NCBI GenBank assembly: GCA_018372555.1 | Contig: JAHAIU010000217.1 | Coordinates: 1-5,012 of the forward strand | Source: Clostridium sp. | Lineage (GTDB): Bacteria; Bacillota; Clostridia; Clostridiales; Clostridiaceae | Length of the DNA: 5,012 nt | Direction of reading: 5' to 3' | Shown here: one piece after another, positions 1 to 4,994 of the stretch | How positions within the stretch are numbered: position 1 is the first letter of the stretch | How the letters are laid out: every line of letters starts with the position of its first letter | The notes under the pieces: model-generated | What the model was told of the DNA's origin: nothing | Seen by the model: only the letters and a program-made list of their open reading frames with translations | Databases searched by the model: none | Made by a program: the position numbers and the translations under genes

Positions 1-91
1 GTTCCCCCTTTAATAATCTAAAGGATACATCTTCAAATATTGCTCTATCTCCAAAGCCATGACTCATATCTTTAACTGTTAATACGCTCAT
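1..91 (-). CDS. ABC-F family ATP-binding protein, N-terminal fragment (runs off the left edge)
   Basis: Only the first 30 codons are present. They begin MSVLTVKDMSHGFGDRAIFE and continue to a Lys-Gly-Glu just before the expected Walker A loop, which lies outside the window. This is the typical first strand and A-loop region of a soluble tandem-ATPase ABC protein (ABC-F/Uup type), the class that acts on ribosomes in translation or antibiotic protection rather than in membrane transport. The start is supported by a strong GGGAGGA site at 99-105, seven bases upstream of the ATG at 91-89. A terminator at 157-186 separates it from the upstream gene on the same strand, so it is probably transcribed on its own, although I see no convincing promoter in 92-156. 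The ABC fold is fairly certain. The ABC-F subfamily is inferred from the opening residues only. Confidence 0.8.
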   Translation of the reverse strand, partial: MSVLTVKDMSHGFGDRAIFEDVSFRLLKGE

Positions 92-156
92 TAATTATCC
101 TCCCGTGTACATCTATTTAAAATAATTATTATCTTAATTAAAAGTTCTTAGTACAT

Positions 157-186
157 AAAAATAAGGCATGATTAATATCATACCTT
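157..186 (-). terminator. Rho-independent terminator downstream of the DUF3867-like gene
   Basis: On the minus strand AAGGTATGAT (186-177) pairs with ATCATGCCTT (172-163) across a four-base ATTA loop, giving a 10-bp stem with one G-U pair. An A and five T (162-157) follow. On the plus strand the same arms contain a C-A mismatch, so the structure favours minus-strand RNA. It lies 50 bases past the stop codon of the 237-794 gene and ahead of the ABC-F gene. Confidence 0.75.
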
Positions 187-236
187 AAATATTATAAACG
201 ATATTCATAGAAAATAAATAGATTTTTTAAACTATT

Positions 237-794
237 TTAGTAATCATATTCCTTAGTATTTTCACATAATAAAATTTTTAATGAATTATCATCTAAAACC
301 TTTTTATATGAACATAAGAAATCATTTAACTCAATATCAGTTAAATCTATTTTTCCTGCACTAGTTAAGATAACTTTGTTTTCATCTGTTAAAATATTTA
401 AATTATTTTTTTCATTATTAATAAAATAAGTATTTGTAGTTGAAACCTTAATTCTATCTTTATACTTTTCTTGAAAACTCATGTTTTTTCTTATTTTTTC
501 AATATCTTCGGCACCAGGAATTACATTATTTAAACCTAATGACTTAATTTGTTCTTCAATAGCTGAAGCATCAAAACCATATCTTTCCATAAGCTTAGTT
601 TGCATTTTTAAAAACTTATCTTGAGATATATTGTTTTCTTCCATATACTCATTTACCTTCTTTGTGAAATCTGCCATATTTAATTTTCCAGAAGTCATGT
701 CGTAATACAAGTTATACATATATGCTTCAAACTTATCTATATCTTTATCATTTACTCTATTTTTTAATTCATTAAAATCAATAATTCTATCCAT
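237..794 (-). CDS. DUF3867-like protein of unknown function
   Basis: This is a 185-residue acidic, Lys/Glu/Asn-rich soluble protein with no signal peptide, transmembrane segment or recognisable catalytic motif. The opening MDRIIDFNELKNRVNDKD and the following helix-rich stretch to about residue 85 (including MERYGFDASAIEEQI at 69-83) recall, from memory, the DUF3867 proteins of Clostridium; no search was run. Residues 1-110 look largely helical. Residues 115-160 look like short strands (STTNTYFI, NLNILTD, KVILTSAGKID) and may form a second small domain. A GGAG at 809-806 lies 11 bases from the ATG, somewhat far but usable. The gene lies 112 bases downstream of the PotD-like gene on the same strand with no clear terminator between, so it may be reached by readthrough as well as by its own weak promoter. 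No function is proposed. Confidence 0.75.
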   Translation of the reverse strand: MDRIIDFNELKNRVNDKDIDKFEAYMYNLYYDMTSGKLNMADFTKKVNEYMEENNISQDKFLKMQTKLMERYGFDASAIEEQIKSLGLNNVIPGAEDIEKIRKNMSFQEKYKDRIKVSTTNTYFINNEKNNLNILTDENKVILTSAGKIDLTDIELNDFLCSYKKVLDDNSLKILLCENTKEYDY

Positions 795-834
795 AATATT
801 ACCAACTCCATATCTTAAAATAGTTGTTATTCAT

Positions 835-863
835 ATTATACTATTATTATTACCTAGAATCTA
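835..863 (-). promoter_or_regulatory. Possible promoter for the DUF3867-like gene
   Basis: A perfect minus-strand TATAAT lies at 840-835. The -35 position at the correct 17-base spacing reads TAGATT (863-858), a poor match. In DNA this AT-rich a TATAAT can arise by chance, so the call is weak. Confidence 0.35.
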
Positions 864-906
864 TTAACTTAATGTAATATTAATATTTTCTTAATGGAAT
901 TATTTA

Positions 907-1956
907 TTAATCAGCATAAACATTCATCCATACTTCTTCATATAATTTTAACTTATCTTGTGGTAAGTATGTGTAAACTTCACATTTATCCATTACTTCC
1001 TTAGGCATATAAGCCCCTTTATTTTTTCTTACTTCTTCAGGTTGTTCTTCCATAGCAAGTTTATTTGGAGTAGTATATCCTATTTCTTCAGCTATCTTAT
1101 AAGCATTATCTTTTCCACTTACAAAGTTTATAAACTTTTCAGCAGTTTCTTTATCTTTAGCAGTTGTAGGAATAGCCCATGAATCTAACCAATAATCAGC
1201 ACCTTCTTTAGGTATAATGTATTCTAAGTTATCATATTCATCAGCTAAGTTTAAGCCTTCTCCAGACCATATCATTGCAACTGCTGCTTCTCCGCTTCTC
1301 ATAATATCCATTACATCATCAGCACCTCTTTTTAATATTAATTCCTTTTGCTTTAATAATGCATTTTCAATATCTTTTAATTCTTTTTCATCAGTAGTAT
1401 TTAATGAATATCCTAAATACTTAGCAGCTGCTCCAATTGAATCTCTCATAGAATCTAGAATAAATATTTGTTTCTTATACTTTTCATTCCAAAGTATATC
1501 CCAGCTATCAACTTCTTCATCTACTAAATCTTTATTATAAACAATACCAATAGTTCCATTCATATAAGGAACTGTATAATCATTATTTGGATCATAGGCT
1601 TTCCCCATATCATTTTCATTCATTTCTTTTAAATTAGGTATATTATCTTTATTAATCTTTTGAAGTAATCCCTCTTGAATCATTCTATCAGCCATATGAT
1701 CAGCAACTAATACAGCATCCCAATCAGTTTTTCCTGAAGTTACTTCCATATACATAGTTTCCATTTCATCAAAAGTCTTATAATTAACCTTTACATTGTA
1801 CTCTTCTTCAAACTCTTTAATAAGTCCATCTGCAATATTTTCTCCATAGTTTAAAACGTTTATAGTCTTCTTATCTGACTTACTGCAGCCAGAAAATAAA
1901 CTAACAGCTATAACTAAAGATCCAAGCATAGCAAAAAGCTTAATTGATTTTTTCAT
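907..1956 (-). CDS. potD: PotD-type spermidine/putrescine-binding lipoprotein
   Basis: This 349-residue extracellular solute-binding protein would capture polyamines for an ABC importer. Residues 1-24 form a lipoprotein signal: Lys-rich start, hydrophobic core, then FSGC with the lipidated Cys at 24, so it should be anchored to the outer face of the membrane. PotD hallmarks follow in order: SWDILWNEKYK (151-161), the LDSMRD ligand loop (167-172), MIWSGEG (228-234), WLDSWAIP (256-263) and EIGYTTPN (291-298). Length and order match the family. By eye against E. coli PotD, the D168, W229, W255 and D257 equivalents are kept (here D168, W230, W256, D258). The first aromatic pair (W34, Y37) reads Y37 and N40, and E171 reads D172, so ligand preference may differ. 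A GGGAG site precedes the ATG by seven bases. No potA, potB or potC lies beside it, and no clear terminator follows it. Confidence 0.88.
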   Translation of the reverse strand: MKKSIKLFAMLGSLVIAVSLFSGCSKSDKKTINVLNYGENIADGLIKEFEEEYNVKVNYKTFDEMETMYMEVTSGKTDWDAVLVADHMADRMIQEGLLQKINKDNIPNLKEMNENDMGKAYDPNNDYTVPYMNGTIGIVYNKDLVDEEVDSWDILWNEKYKKQIFILDSMRDSIGAAAKYLGYSLNTTDEKELKDIENALLKQKELILKRGADDVMDIMRSGEAAVAMIWSGEGLNLADEYDNLEYIIPKEGADYWLDSWAIPTTAKDKETAEKFINFVSGKDNAYKIAEEIGYTTPNKLAMEEQPEEVRKNKGAYMPKEVMDKCEVYTYLPQDKLKLYEEVWMNVYAD

Positions 1957-1988
1957 TTATATCTCCCTTTCATGTATAATTCTTATTA

Positions 1989-2025
1989 TGCAATAATAAT
2001 TATAAAGTGTATTCAATTTATTGCA
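1989..2025. repeat. Inverted repeat TGCAATAA / TTATTGCA around the potD promoter
   Basis: TGCAATAA (1989-1996) and its exact complement TTATTGCA (2018-2025) are separated by 21 bases that contain the potD -10 box. One arm overlaps the -35 box and the other falls at about the transcription start, which is where a repressor operator would sit. In AT-rich DNA an 8-base match can be chance, and no known regulator is recognised. Confidence 0.35.
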
Positions 2026-2026
2026 A
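1999..2026 (-). promoter_or_regulatory. Sigma-A type promoter of the potD-like gene
   Basis: On the minus strand TTGCAA (2026-2021) and TATAAT (2004-1999) are separated by 16 bases, followed by a leader of roughly 35 bases to the ATG at 1956. The perfect -10 box and near-consensus -35 box make this one of the better promoters in the window. Confidence 0.65.
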
Positions 2027-2158
2027 GTAAAATTTCCCCATATAATTATATATTTAAATATACTTTTATACAAAATTCCTTTCCTATATATGTATAATCT
2101 ATAATCTGAATTTTAATAACAACCATAATAAAAGTTTCTTAAATTAATTATTAATTGG

Positions 2159-2185
2159 AAAAGAGGCTATTTTCACAGCCTCTTT
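2159..2185 (-). terminator. Rho-independent terminator immediately after the small ferredoxin-fold gene
   Basis: On the minus strand AAAGAGGCT (2185-2177) pairs perfectly with AGCCTCTTT (2168-2160) around an eight-base loop, and the T run extends to 2159. The stem begins one base after the stop codon at 2187-2189, a very compact gene end. The T run is short (four bases, then CC), but the GC-rich lower stem is strong for this genome. Confidence 0.75.
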
Positions 2186-2186
2186 G

Positions 2187-2435
2187 TTAAACTTCAACTA
2201 ATTTAATAATTACACCTTTTAAATTCTCTAATTCTTCTTTTAACTTATTAATTTCTTCTTTTTCATCATTCATTAAATTTAGTACTATTAATCCTGAATT
2301 TGAACAAGAAGTTTTAGTAGCTTCATGTAACCCTAATCTAGTATGTATTATACATCCGTATTTTGTTAATATTTCTTGTACTGTCGGTGCTGTCGAAACC
2401 CTTGGTTCTAATTTGATAATCATAATTGTGAACAT
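2187..2435 (-). CDS. Small ferredoxin-fold protein resembling the TM1266 / iron-only hydrogenase system regulator family
   Basis: This is an 82-residue soluble protein. Its predicted order is strand (FTIMIIKLE, 2-10), helix (APTVQEILTKYG, 16-27), strand (IIHTRLGLHEA, 29-39), strand (GLIVLNLMN, 48-56), helix (EKEEINKLKEELENLKG, 58-74), strand (VIIKLVEV, 75-82). That is a beta-alpha-beta-beta-alpha-beta ferredoxin-like (ACT/NikR C-terminal-like) fold. The 'YG..I..RLGL' pattern and the C-terminal strand resemble TM1266-type proteins; the match is from memory and the role is unproven. Cys28 and Cys44 might bind metal, which is speculative. The ATG at 2435 is chosen over the in-frame ATG at 2441 because GGGAGGA (2448-2442) abuts the latter with no spacing but gives seven bases to the former. 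It is transcribed divergently from the radical SAM gene. Confidence 0.72.
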   Translation of the reverse strand: MFTIMIIKLEPRVSTAPTVQEILTKYGCIIHTRLGLHEATKTSCSNSGLIVLNLMNDEKEEINKLKEELENLKGVIIKLVEV

Positions 2436-2474
2436 AAACATTCCTCCCTAACCTTTTATTCCATACTTTACTAT

Positions 2475-2503
2475 AATATACATCTTTTTTATTTTTTAAT
2501 CAA
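2475..2503 (-). promoter_or_regulatory. Leftward promoter of the small ferredoxin-fold gene
   Basis: On the minus strand TTGATT (2503-2498) and TATATT (2480-2475) are separated by exactly 17 bases, about 40 bases upstream of the chosen start codon. The -35 box lies in the left arm of the inverted repeat at 2496-2526. Confidence 0.6.
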
Positions 2504-2526
2504 TATAGTATTTTTATATTGATTAA
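2496..2526. repeat. 12-bp perfect inverted repeat between divergent promoters
   Basis: TTAATCAATATA (2496-2507) and TATATTGATTAA (2515-2526) are exact complements around a seven-base spacer. Each arm supplies the TTGATT -35 box of one of the two divergent promoters. It could be a regulator's operator, or simply the result of two identical -35 regions placed back to back. It is not followed by a T run on either strand, so it is not a terminator. Confidence 0.7.
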
Positions 2527-2547
2527 AGAACATTTGTTCTGTATAAT
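2519..2547 (+). promoter_or_regulatory. Rightward promoter of the radical SAM / DUF4130 operon
   Basis: TTGATT (2519-2524) and a perfect TATAAT (2542-2547) are separated by exactly 17 bases, with a predicted start near 2554 and a leader of about 20 bases to the ATG at 2576. The spacer is filled by the LexA box, so repressor binding would block RNA polymerase directly. Confidence 0.8.
2527..2540. promoter_or_regulatory. LexA (SOS) box AGAACATTTGTTCT
   Basis: The core GAACATTTGTTC has perfect GAAC and GTTC half-sites around four bases, the Gram-positive LexA/DinR operator pattern (GAAC-N4-GTTC), with one further symmetric A/T pair outside. It lies wholly within the spacer between the -35 and -10 boxes of the rightward promoter, an ideal repression position. 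It is also about 25 bases upstream of the divergent -35 box, so it might affect the leftward gene too. The family of the downstream genes (putative DNA repair) supports the call independently. Confidence 0.82.
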
Positions 2548-2575
2548 GTGATTAATATATAAAGAAGGTGATAAT

Positions 2576-3952
2576 ATGGATATAAAAGAAAAACTTAATA
2601 TTCTTTCAGCAGCTGCTAAATACGATGTTTCCTGCTCTTCTTCTTCCTCTAAAAGAAAAGCTGTAAAAGGTGGCCTTGGTAATGCAGCAAATAGTGGTAT
2701 TTGCCATAGCTTTACTGCAGATGGAAGATGTATTTCTCTTTTAAAAATTCTTCTAACTAATTATTGCATATATAATTGTAAGTATTGTGTTAATGCTTCT
2801 AGTAAAGATGTTAAAAGAGCAGCCTTTACCCCAGAAGAAGTAGTTTCATTAACTATAAATTTTTATAGAAGAAATTATATTGAAGGTTTATTTTTAAGCT
2901 CTGCTATATTTAAAAATCCAAATTACACTATGGAATTATTATTAAAGGTGGTTAAAAAATTAAGGCTAGAAGAAAACTTTCATGGATATATACACCTTAA
3001 AGCTATTCCAGGTGCTGATGAAAATTTAATTAAGGAAGCTGGTAAATATGTAGATAGAATGAGTGTAAATATTGAGCTTCCATCAGCTTCAAGTTTAAAG
3101 CTTTTAGCTCCTCAAAAAACCAAAGAAAATATATTAGCCCCTATGGGAATTATAAAAAATTCAATAATTGAACATAAAGATTTAAAAAGAAATATAAAGT
3201 CAACTCCGCTTTTTGTTCCTGGTGGCCAAAGTACCCAGCTAATAGTAGGTGCTACTCCTGAAAGTGATTTTAAAATCTTAAACCTTTCAGAGAACCTTTA
3301 TAATAAATATGACTTAAAACGAGTCTACTACTCTGCATATGTACCAGTAGTTAAAAATGAAAAATCTCTCCCTGATATTACCCATCCCCCTTTAGTTAGA
3401 GAGCATCGACTTTATCAAGCTGACTGGCTTTTAAGATTTTATGGTTTTAAGGCTAAAGAATTGTTAAAAAATGAAGAAGATAATTTCGACTTAGATTTTG
3501 ATCCTAAAACCTCTTGGGCACTAACTAATATAAATAACTTTCCTATGGAAGTAAATAAAGCATCCTATGAAGAATTACTTAGAATACCTGGAATTGGAGT
3601 TCGTTCAGCAAGAAAAATAATGATGGCAAGAAGAGTTCATTCTCTTTCCTTTGAAGATTTAAAGAAGATAGGTGTTGTTTTAAAAAGAGCAAAATATTTT
3701 TTAACTTGTAAGGGAAAGTATTTTGGTGATGTAGCCTTTAATGATGAAAAAATTAAAAATAGACTACTTTATATGGATAAACCAAAATTAGATAATGATA
3801 CCTCTCTTCAACTATCATTCTTTGATACTAACTATACTGCTAATAAAAATAATATATTTTTGCCCAAAAGTAATAGTAGTCTACTTCTTCCTGAAGCTAA
3901 AAATATTATTTTGCCTAATGATAAATTCACTTCTATTACAGGTGAAATATAA
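2576..3952 (+). CDS. Putative DNA repair/modification radical SAM protein (TIGR03916-like) with helix-hairpin-helix
   Basis: This 458-residue protein presumably uses a 4Fe-4S cluster to cleave S-adenosylmethionine and generate a radical acting on DNA; its reaction and substrate are unknown. A Ser/Lys-rich N-terminus (19-30) precedes the radical SAM core. The cluster motif CX3CX2C is C64, C68, C71 (NYCIYNCKYCVN). C43 and C52 lie just upstream. The core continues through GLFLSSAIF (104-112) and VYYSAYVPV (250-258). A helix-hairpin-helix with IPGIG at 337-341 indicates non-specific DNA binding. The tail after about residue 400 is low-complexity, contains QLSFF (412-416, possible sliding-clamp motif) and repeats a hydrophobic-Leu-Pro pattern three times (427-447). 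The start is supported by GAAGGTGAT directly upstream. It is the first gene of an SOS-controlled operon, 14 bases ahead of its family partner. Family assignment is by motif and remembered TIGR03916 features, not by search. Confidence 0.9.
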   Translation: MDIKEKLNILSAAAKYDVSCSSSSSKRKAVKGGLGNAANSGICHSFTADGRCISLLKILLTNYCIYNCKYCVNASSKDVKRAAFTPEEVVSLTINFYRRNYIEGLFLSSAIFKNPNYTMELLLKVVKKLRLEENFHGYIHLKAIPGADENLIKEAGKYVDRMSVNIELPSASSLKLLAPQKTKENILAPMGIIKNSIIEHKDLKRNIKSTPLFVPGGQSTQLIVGATPESDFKILNLSENLYNKYDLKRVYYSAYVPVVKNEKSLPDITHPPLVREHRLYQADWLLRFYGFKAKELLKNEEDNFDLDFDPKTSWALTNINNFPMEVNKASYEELLRIPGIGVRSARKIMMARRVHSLSFEDLKKIGVVLKRAKYFLTCKGKYFGDVAFNDEKIKNRLLYMDKPKLDNDTSLQLSFFDTNYTANKNNIFLPKSNSSLLLPEAKNIILPNDKFTSITGEI

Positions 3953-3958
3953 GGGGGA
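3953..3958 (+). promoter_or_regulatory. Ribosome binding site of the second operon gene
   Basis: GGGGGA begins at the base right after the radical SAM stop codon and lies eight bases from the ATG at 3967. It fixes that start and shows the two genes are read from one transcript. Confidence 0.75.
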
Positions 3959-3966
3959 TATTTTTA

Positions 3967-4704
3967 ATGATAAAATTAATTTTTGATGATACTTTTGAAG
4001 GATTCTTAACATCTATTTATGATGCATTTTATTCTAAGGAAGAAGTTACTTATATAGGTCTTGAGGATAATCTTGATGTAGATATGCTCACTAAAAAAAT
4101 TCATGTGAAAACTGATCCTATTAAATATACAAAGGTTAAGGATGCTATAGTATGCAAGATAGATCCCCTTGCCTTAAACAAAATTTATCATTTGTTTTTA
4201 TCTAACTATATTGATAAAGGCTTAATTTGTTATAAATATTTAAAATTAGGATTTAAATATGGATCTAATATACATAAATATCTATATTTAAATGAAGTAA
4301 AACAAATAGATTTAATTGACAAGAGAGTTCTTGGTGAAGTTCATATGTTTACTGGCTTTGTAAGATTTTCAATAATAAATGATAAGTTTTTATACGCTTC
4401 CATAGAGCCTGATCATAATATATTAGAATTACTTTCACCACATTTCGCAGATAGGTTTAATAATGAGTATTGGATTATCCATGATATTAAAAGAAATATA
4501 GCATCTATATACAATAAAGTTTCCTGGGAAATAACAGAAATGAATGATGAAATGTATTCATACTTAAAGAATCATAATGATGAATTTGAAGGCTTATGGA
4601 GAAGCTATTTTAAATCAGCTACTATTAAAGAACGTTTAAATCCAAAACTCCAAAGAAAATCTATGCCCAAACGCTATTGGAACAACTTAACGGAAATGCA
4701 ATAA
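3967..4704 (+). CDS. Probable DNA metabolism protein, partner of the radical SAM protein (TIGR03915 / DUF4130-like)
   Basis: This is a 245-residue soluble protein of unknown biochemical function from a family almost always encoded next to the preceding radical SAM protein. Recognisable conserved blocks are the opening FDDTFEGFLTSIYDAF (6-21), EVHMFTGFVRF (124-134), IEPDHNILELLSPHFADRF (146-164), EYWIIHDIKR (167-176) and a basic C-terminus with LWRSYFKSATIKERLNPKLQ (210-229) then the block at 231-241 containing MPKRYW. The Arg/Lys-rich C-terminus fits contact with nucleic acid or a partner protein (inference). In many other bacteria this domain is fused to a uracil-DNA glycosylase-family domain (TIGR03914). 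Here the protein ends right after the MPKRYW block, so it is the free-standing form. It starts 14 bases after the radical SAM stop with its own GGGGGA site and should share the SOS promoter. No obvious T-tailed terminator follows on this strand. Confidence 0.9.
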   Translation: MIKLIFDDTFEGFLTSIYDAFYSKEEVTYIGLEDNLDVDMLTKKIHVKTDPIKYTKVKDAIVCKIDPLALNKIYHLFLSNYIDKGLICYKYLKLGFKYGSNIHKYLYLNEVKQIDLIDKRVLGEVHMFTGFVRFSIINDKFLYASIEPDHNILELLSPHFADRFNNEYWIIHDIKRNIASIYNKVSWEITEMNDEMYSYLKNHNDEFEGLWRSYFKSATIKERLNPKLQRKSMPKRYWNNLTEMQ

Positions 4705-4728
4705 TACTTTTAAAATGGAAATAAAATT

Positions 4729-4788
4729 GCAAAGATAAATTGACGGCTCATAAGACAAATGGCTACTTCACCGTCAATTTATCTTTGC
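4729..4788. repeat. Long perfect hairpin, 18-bp stem, 24-base loop
   Basis: GCAAAGATAAATTGACGG (4729-4746) is exactly complementary to 4771-4788. On the plus strand the stem is followed by TAGTAATTC, without a T run, so it is a poor intrinsic terminator for the upstream operon. On the minus strand it is followed by AATTTTATTT and could terminate RNA coming from the right. An 18-bp perfect stem is far above chance and suggests a palindromic mobile repeat or a structured RNA. It begins 25 bases after the DUF4130-like gene. Confidence 0.8.
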
Positions 4789-4813
4789 TAGTAATTCAGC
4801 ATTTAAAATATTT

Positions 4814-4877
4814 TAGGCGATTACACTAATTTTTATTGAAATTCAGCTCGTCTGAATTTCTTCCTTTAGTTGGCCTA
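4814..4877. other. Three-tier nested hairpin (candidate structured RNA or palindromic repeat)
   Basis: Three nested helices share one axis: TAGGC (4814-4818) with GCCTA (4873-4877); ACTAA (4825-4829) with TTAGT (4866-4870); and GAAATTCAG (4838-4846) with CTGAATTTC (4852-4860) around the loop CTCGT. The inner 9-bp helix is perfect. The outer helices are short and would be weak evidence alone, but all three nest without conflict. A near copy of one inner arm, AATTCAGC at 4793-4800, could compete for pairing. Together with the 4729-4788 hairpin this gives a structured block of about 150 bases. No coding potential is seen in it. Confidence 0.5.
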
Positions 4878-4949
4878 CATCCCCAAGTTTAAATTATTCA
4901 ATAAGTTTTTAAAATTAATGATATGTATTAAATTGGAGATTTTATTATA

Positions 4950-4994
4950 ATGAGAAACTACAATTCTTATTTAAGATATCTAAGATGGCGTTAA
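4950..4994 (+). CDS. Possible 14-residue leader peptide MRNYNSYLRYLRWR
   Basis: The ATG at 4950 opens a 14-codon frame ending in TAA at 4992. GGAG at 4935-4938 is 11 bases upstream, a little far. The peptide is strikingly basic and aromatic (four Arg, three Tyr, one Trp) and ends Arg-Trp-Arg directly before the stop. Its stop codon lies in the downstream arm of a terminator-like stem. That layout is typical of attenuation leader peptides, and Arg/Lys-X-Arg/Lys motifs are known to arrest ribosomes in the presence of macrolides (for example in erm leader peptides). The gene it would control lies beyond the window. Frames this short occur by chance, so the call is tentative. Confidence 0.3.
   Translation: MRNYNSYLRYLRWR

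Noticed and set aside
1217..1540. Plus-strand open frame of 107 codons
   Set aside because: It lies entirely antisense to the well-supported PotD coding region, has a low-complexity Ser/Phe/Ile composition typical of a reversed Clostridium gene, and shows no recognisable family.
2040..2155. Very AT-rich stretch between the potD promoter and the next terminator, with short palindromes such as TATATAATTATATA-like runs
   Set aside because: The palindromes are short and expected at this base composition. I see no reading frame, ribosome binding site or stable stem.
2439..2441. Upstream ATG as start of the small ferredoxin-fold gene
   Set aside because: The GGGAGGA site ends directly against it, leaving no spacing. 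The in-frame ATG at 2435 has a normal seven-base spacing.
2496..2526. 12-bp inverted repeat as a terminator
   Set aside because: It lies between two divergent start regions, has no T run after it on either strand, and coincides with the -35 boxes of both promoters.
3795..3986. Plus-strand open frame of 63 codons overlapping the radical SAM and DUF4130-like genes
   Set aside because: It is out of frame with both real genes and rich in Leu/Ile/Phe from AT-rich codons. The bridging GGGGGA ribosome binding site is correctly spaced for the ATG at 3967, not for this frame.
4714..4788. 18-bp hairpin as the intrinsic terminator of the radical SAM operon
   Set aside because: On the plus strand the stem is followed by TAGTAATTC rather than a T run and the 24-base loop is long. 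It may still stabilise the 3' end or act on the minus strand.
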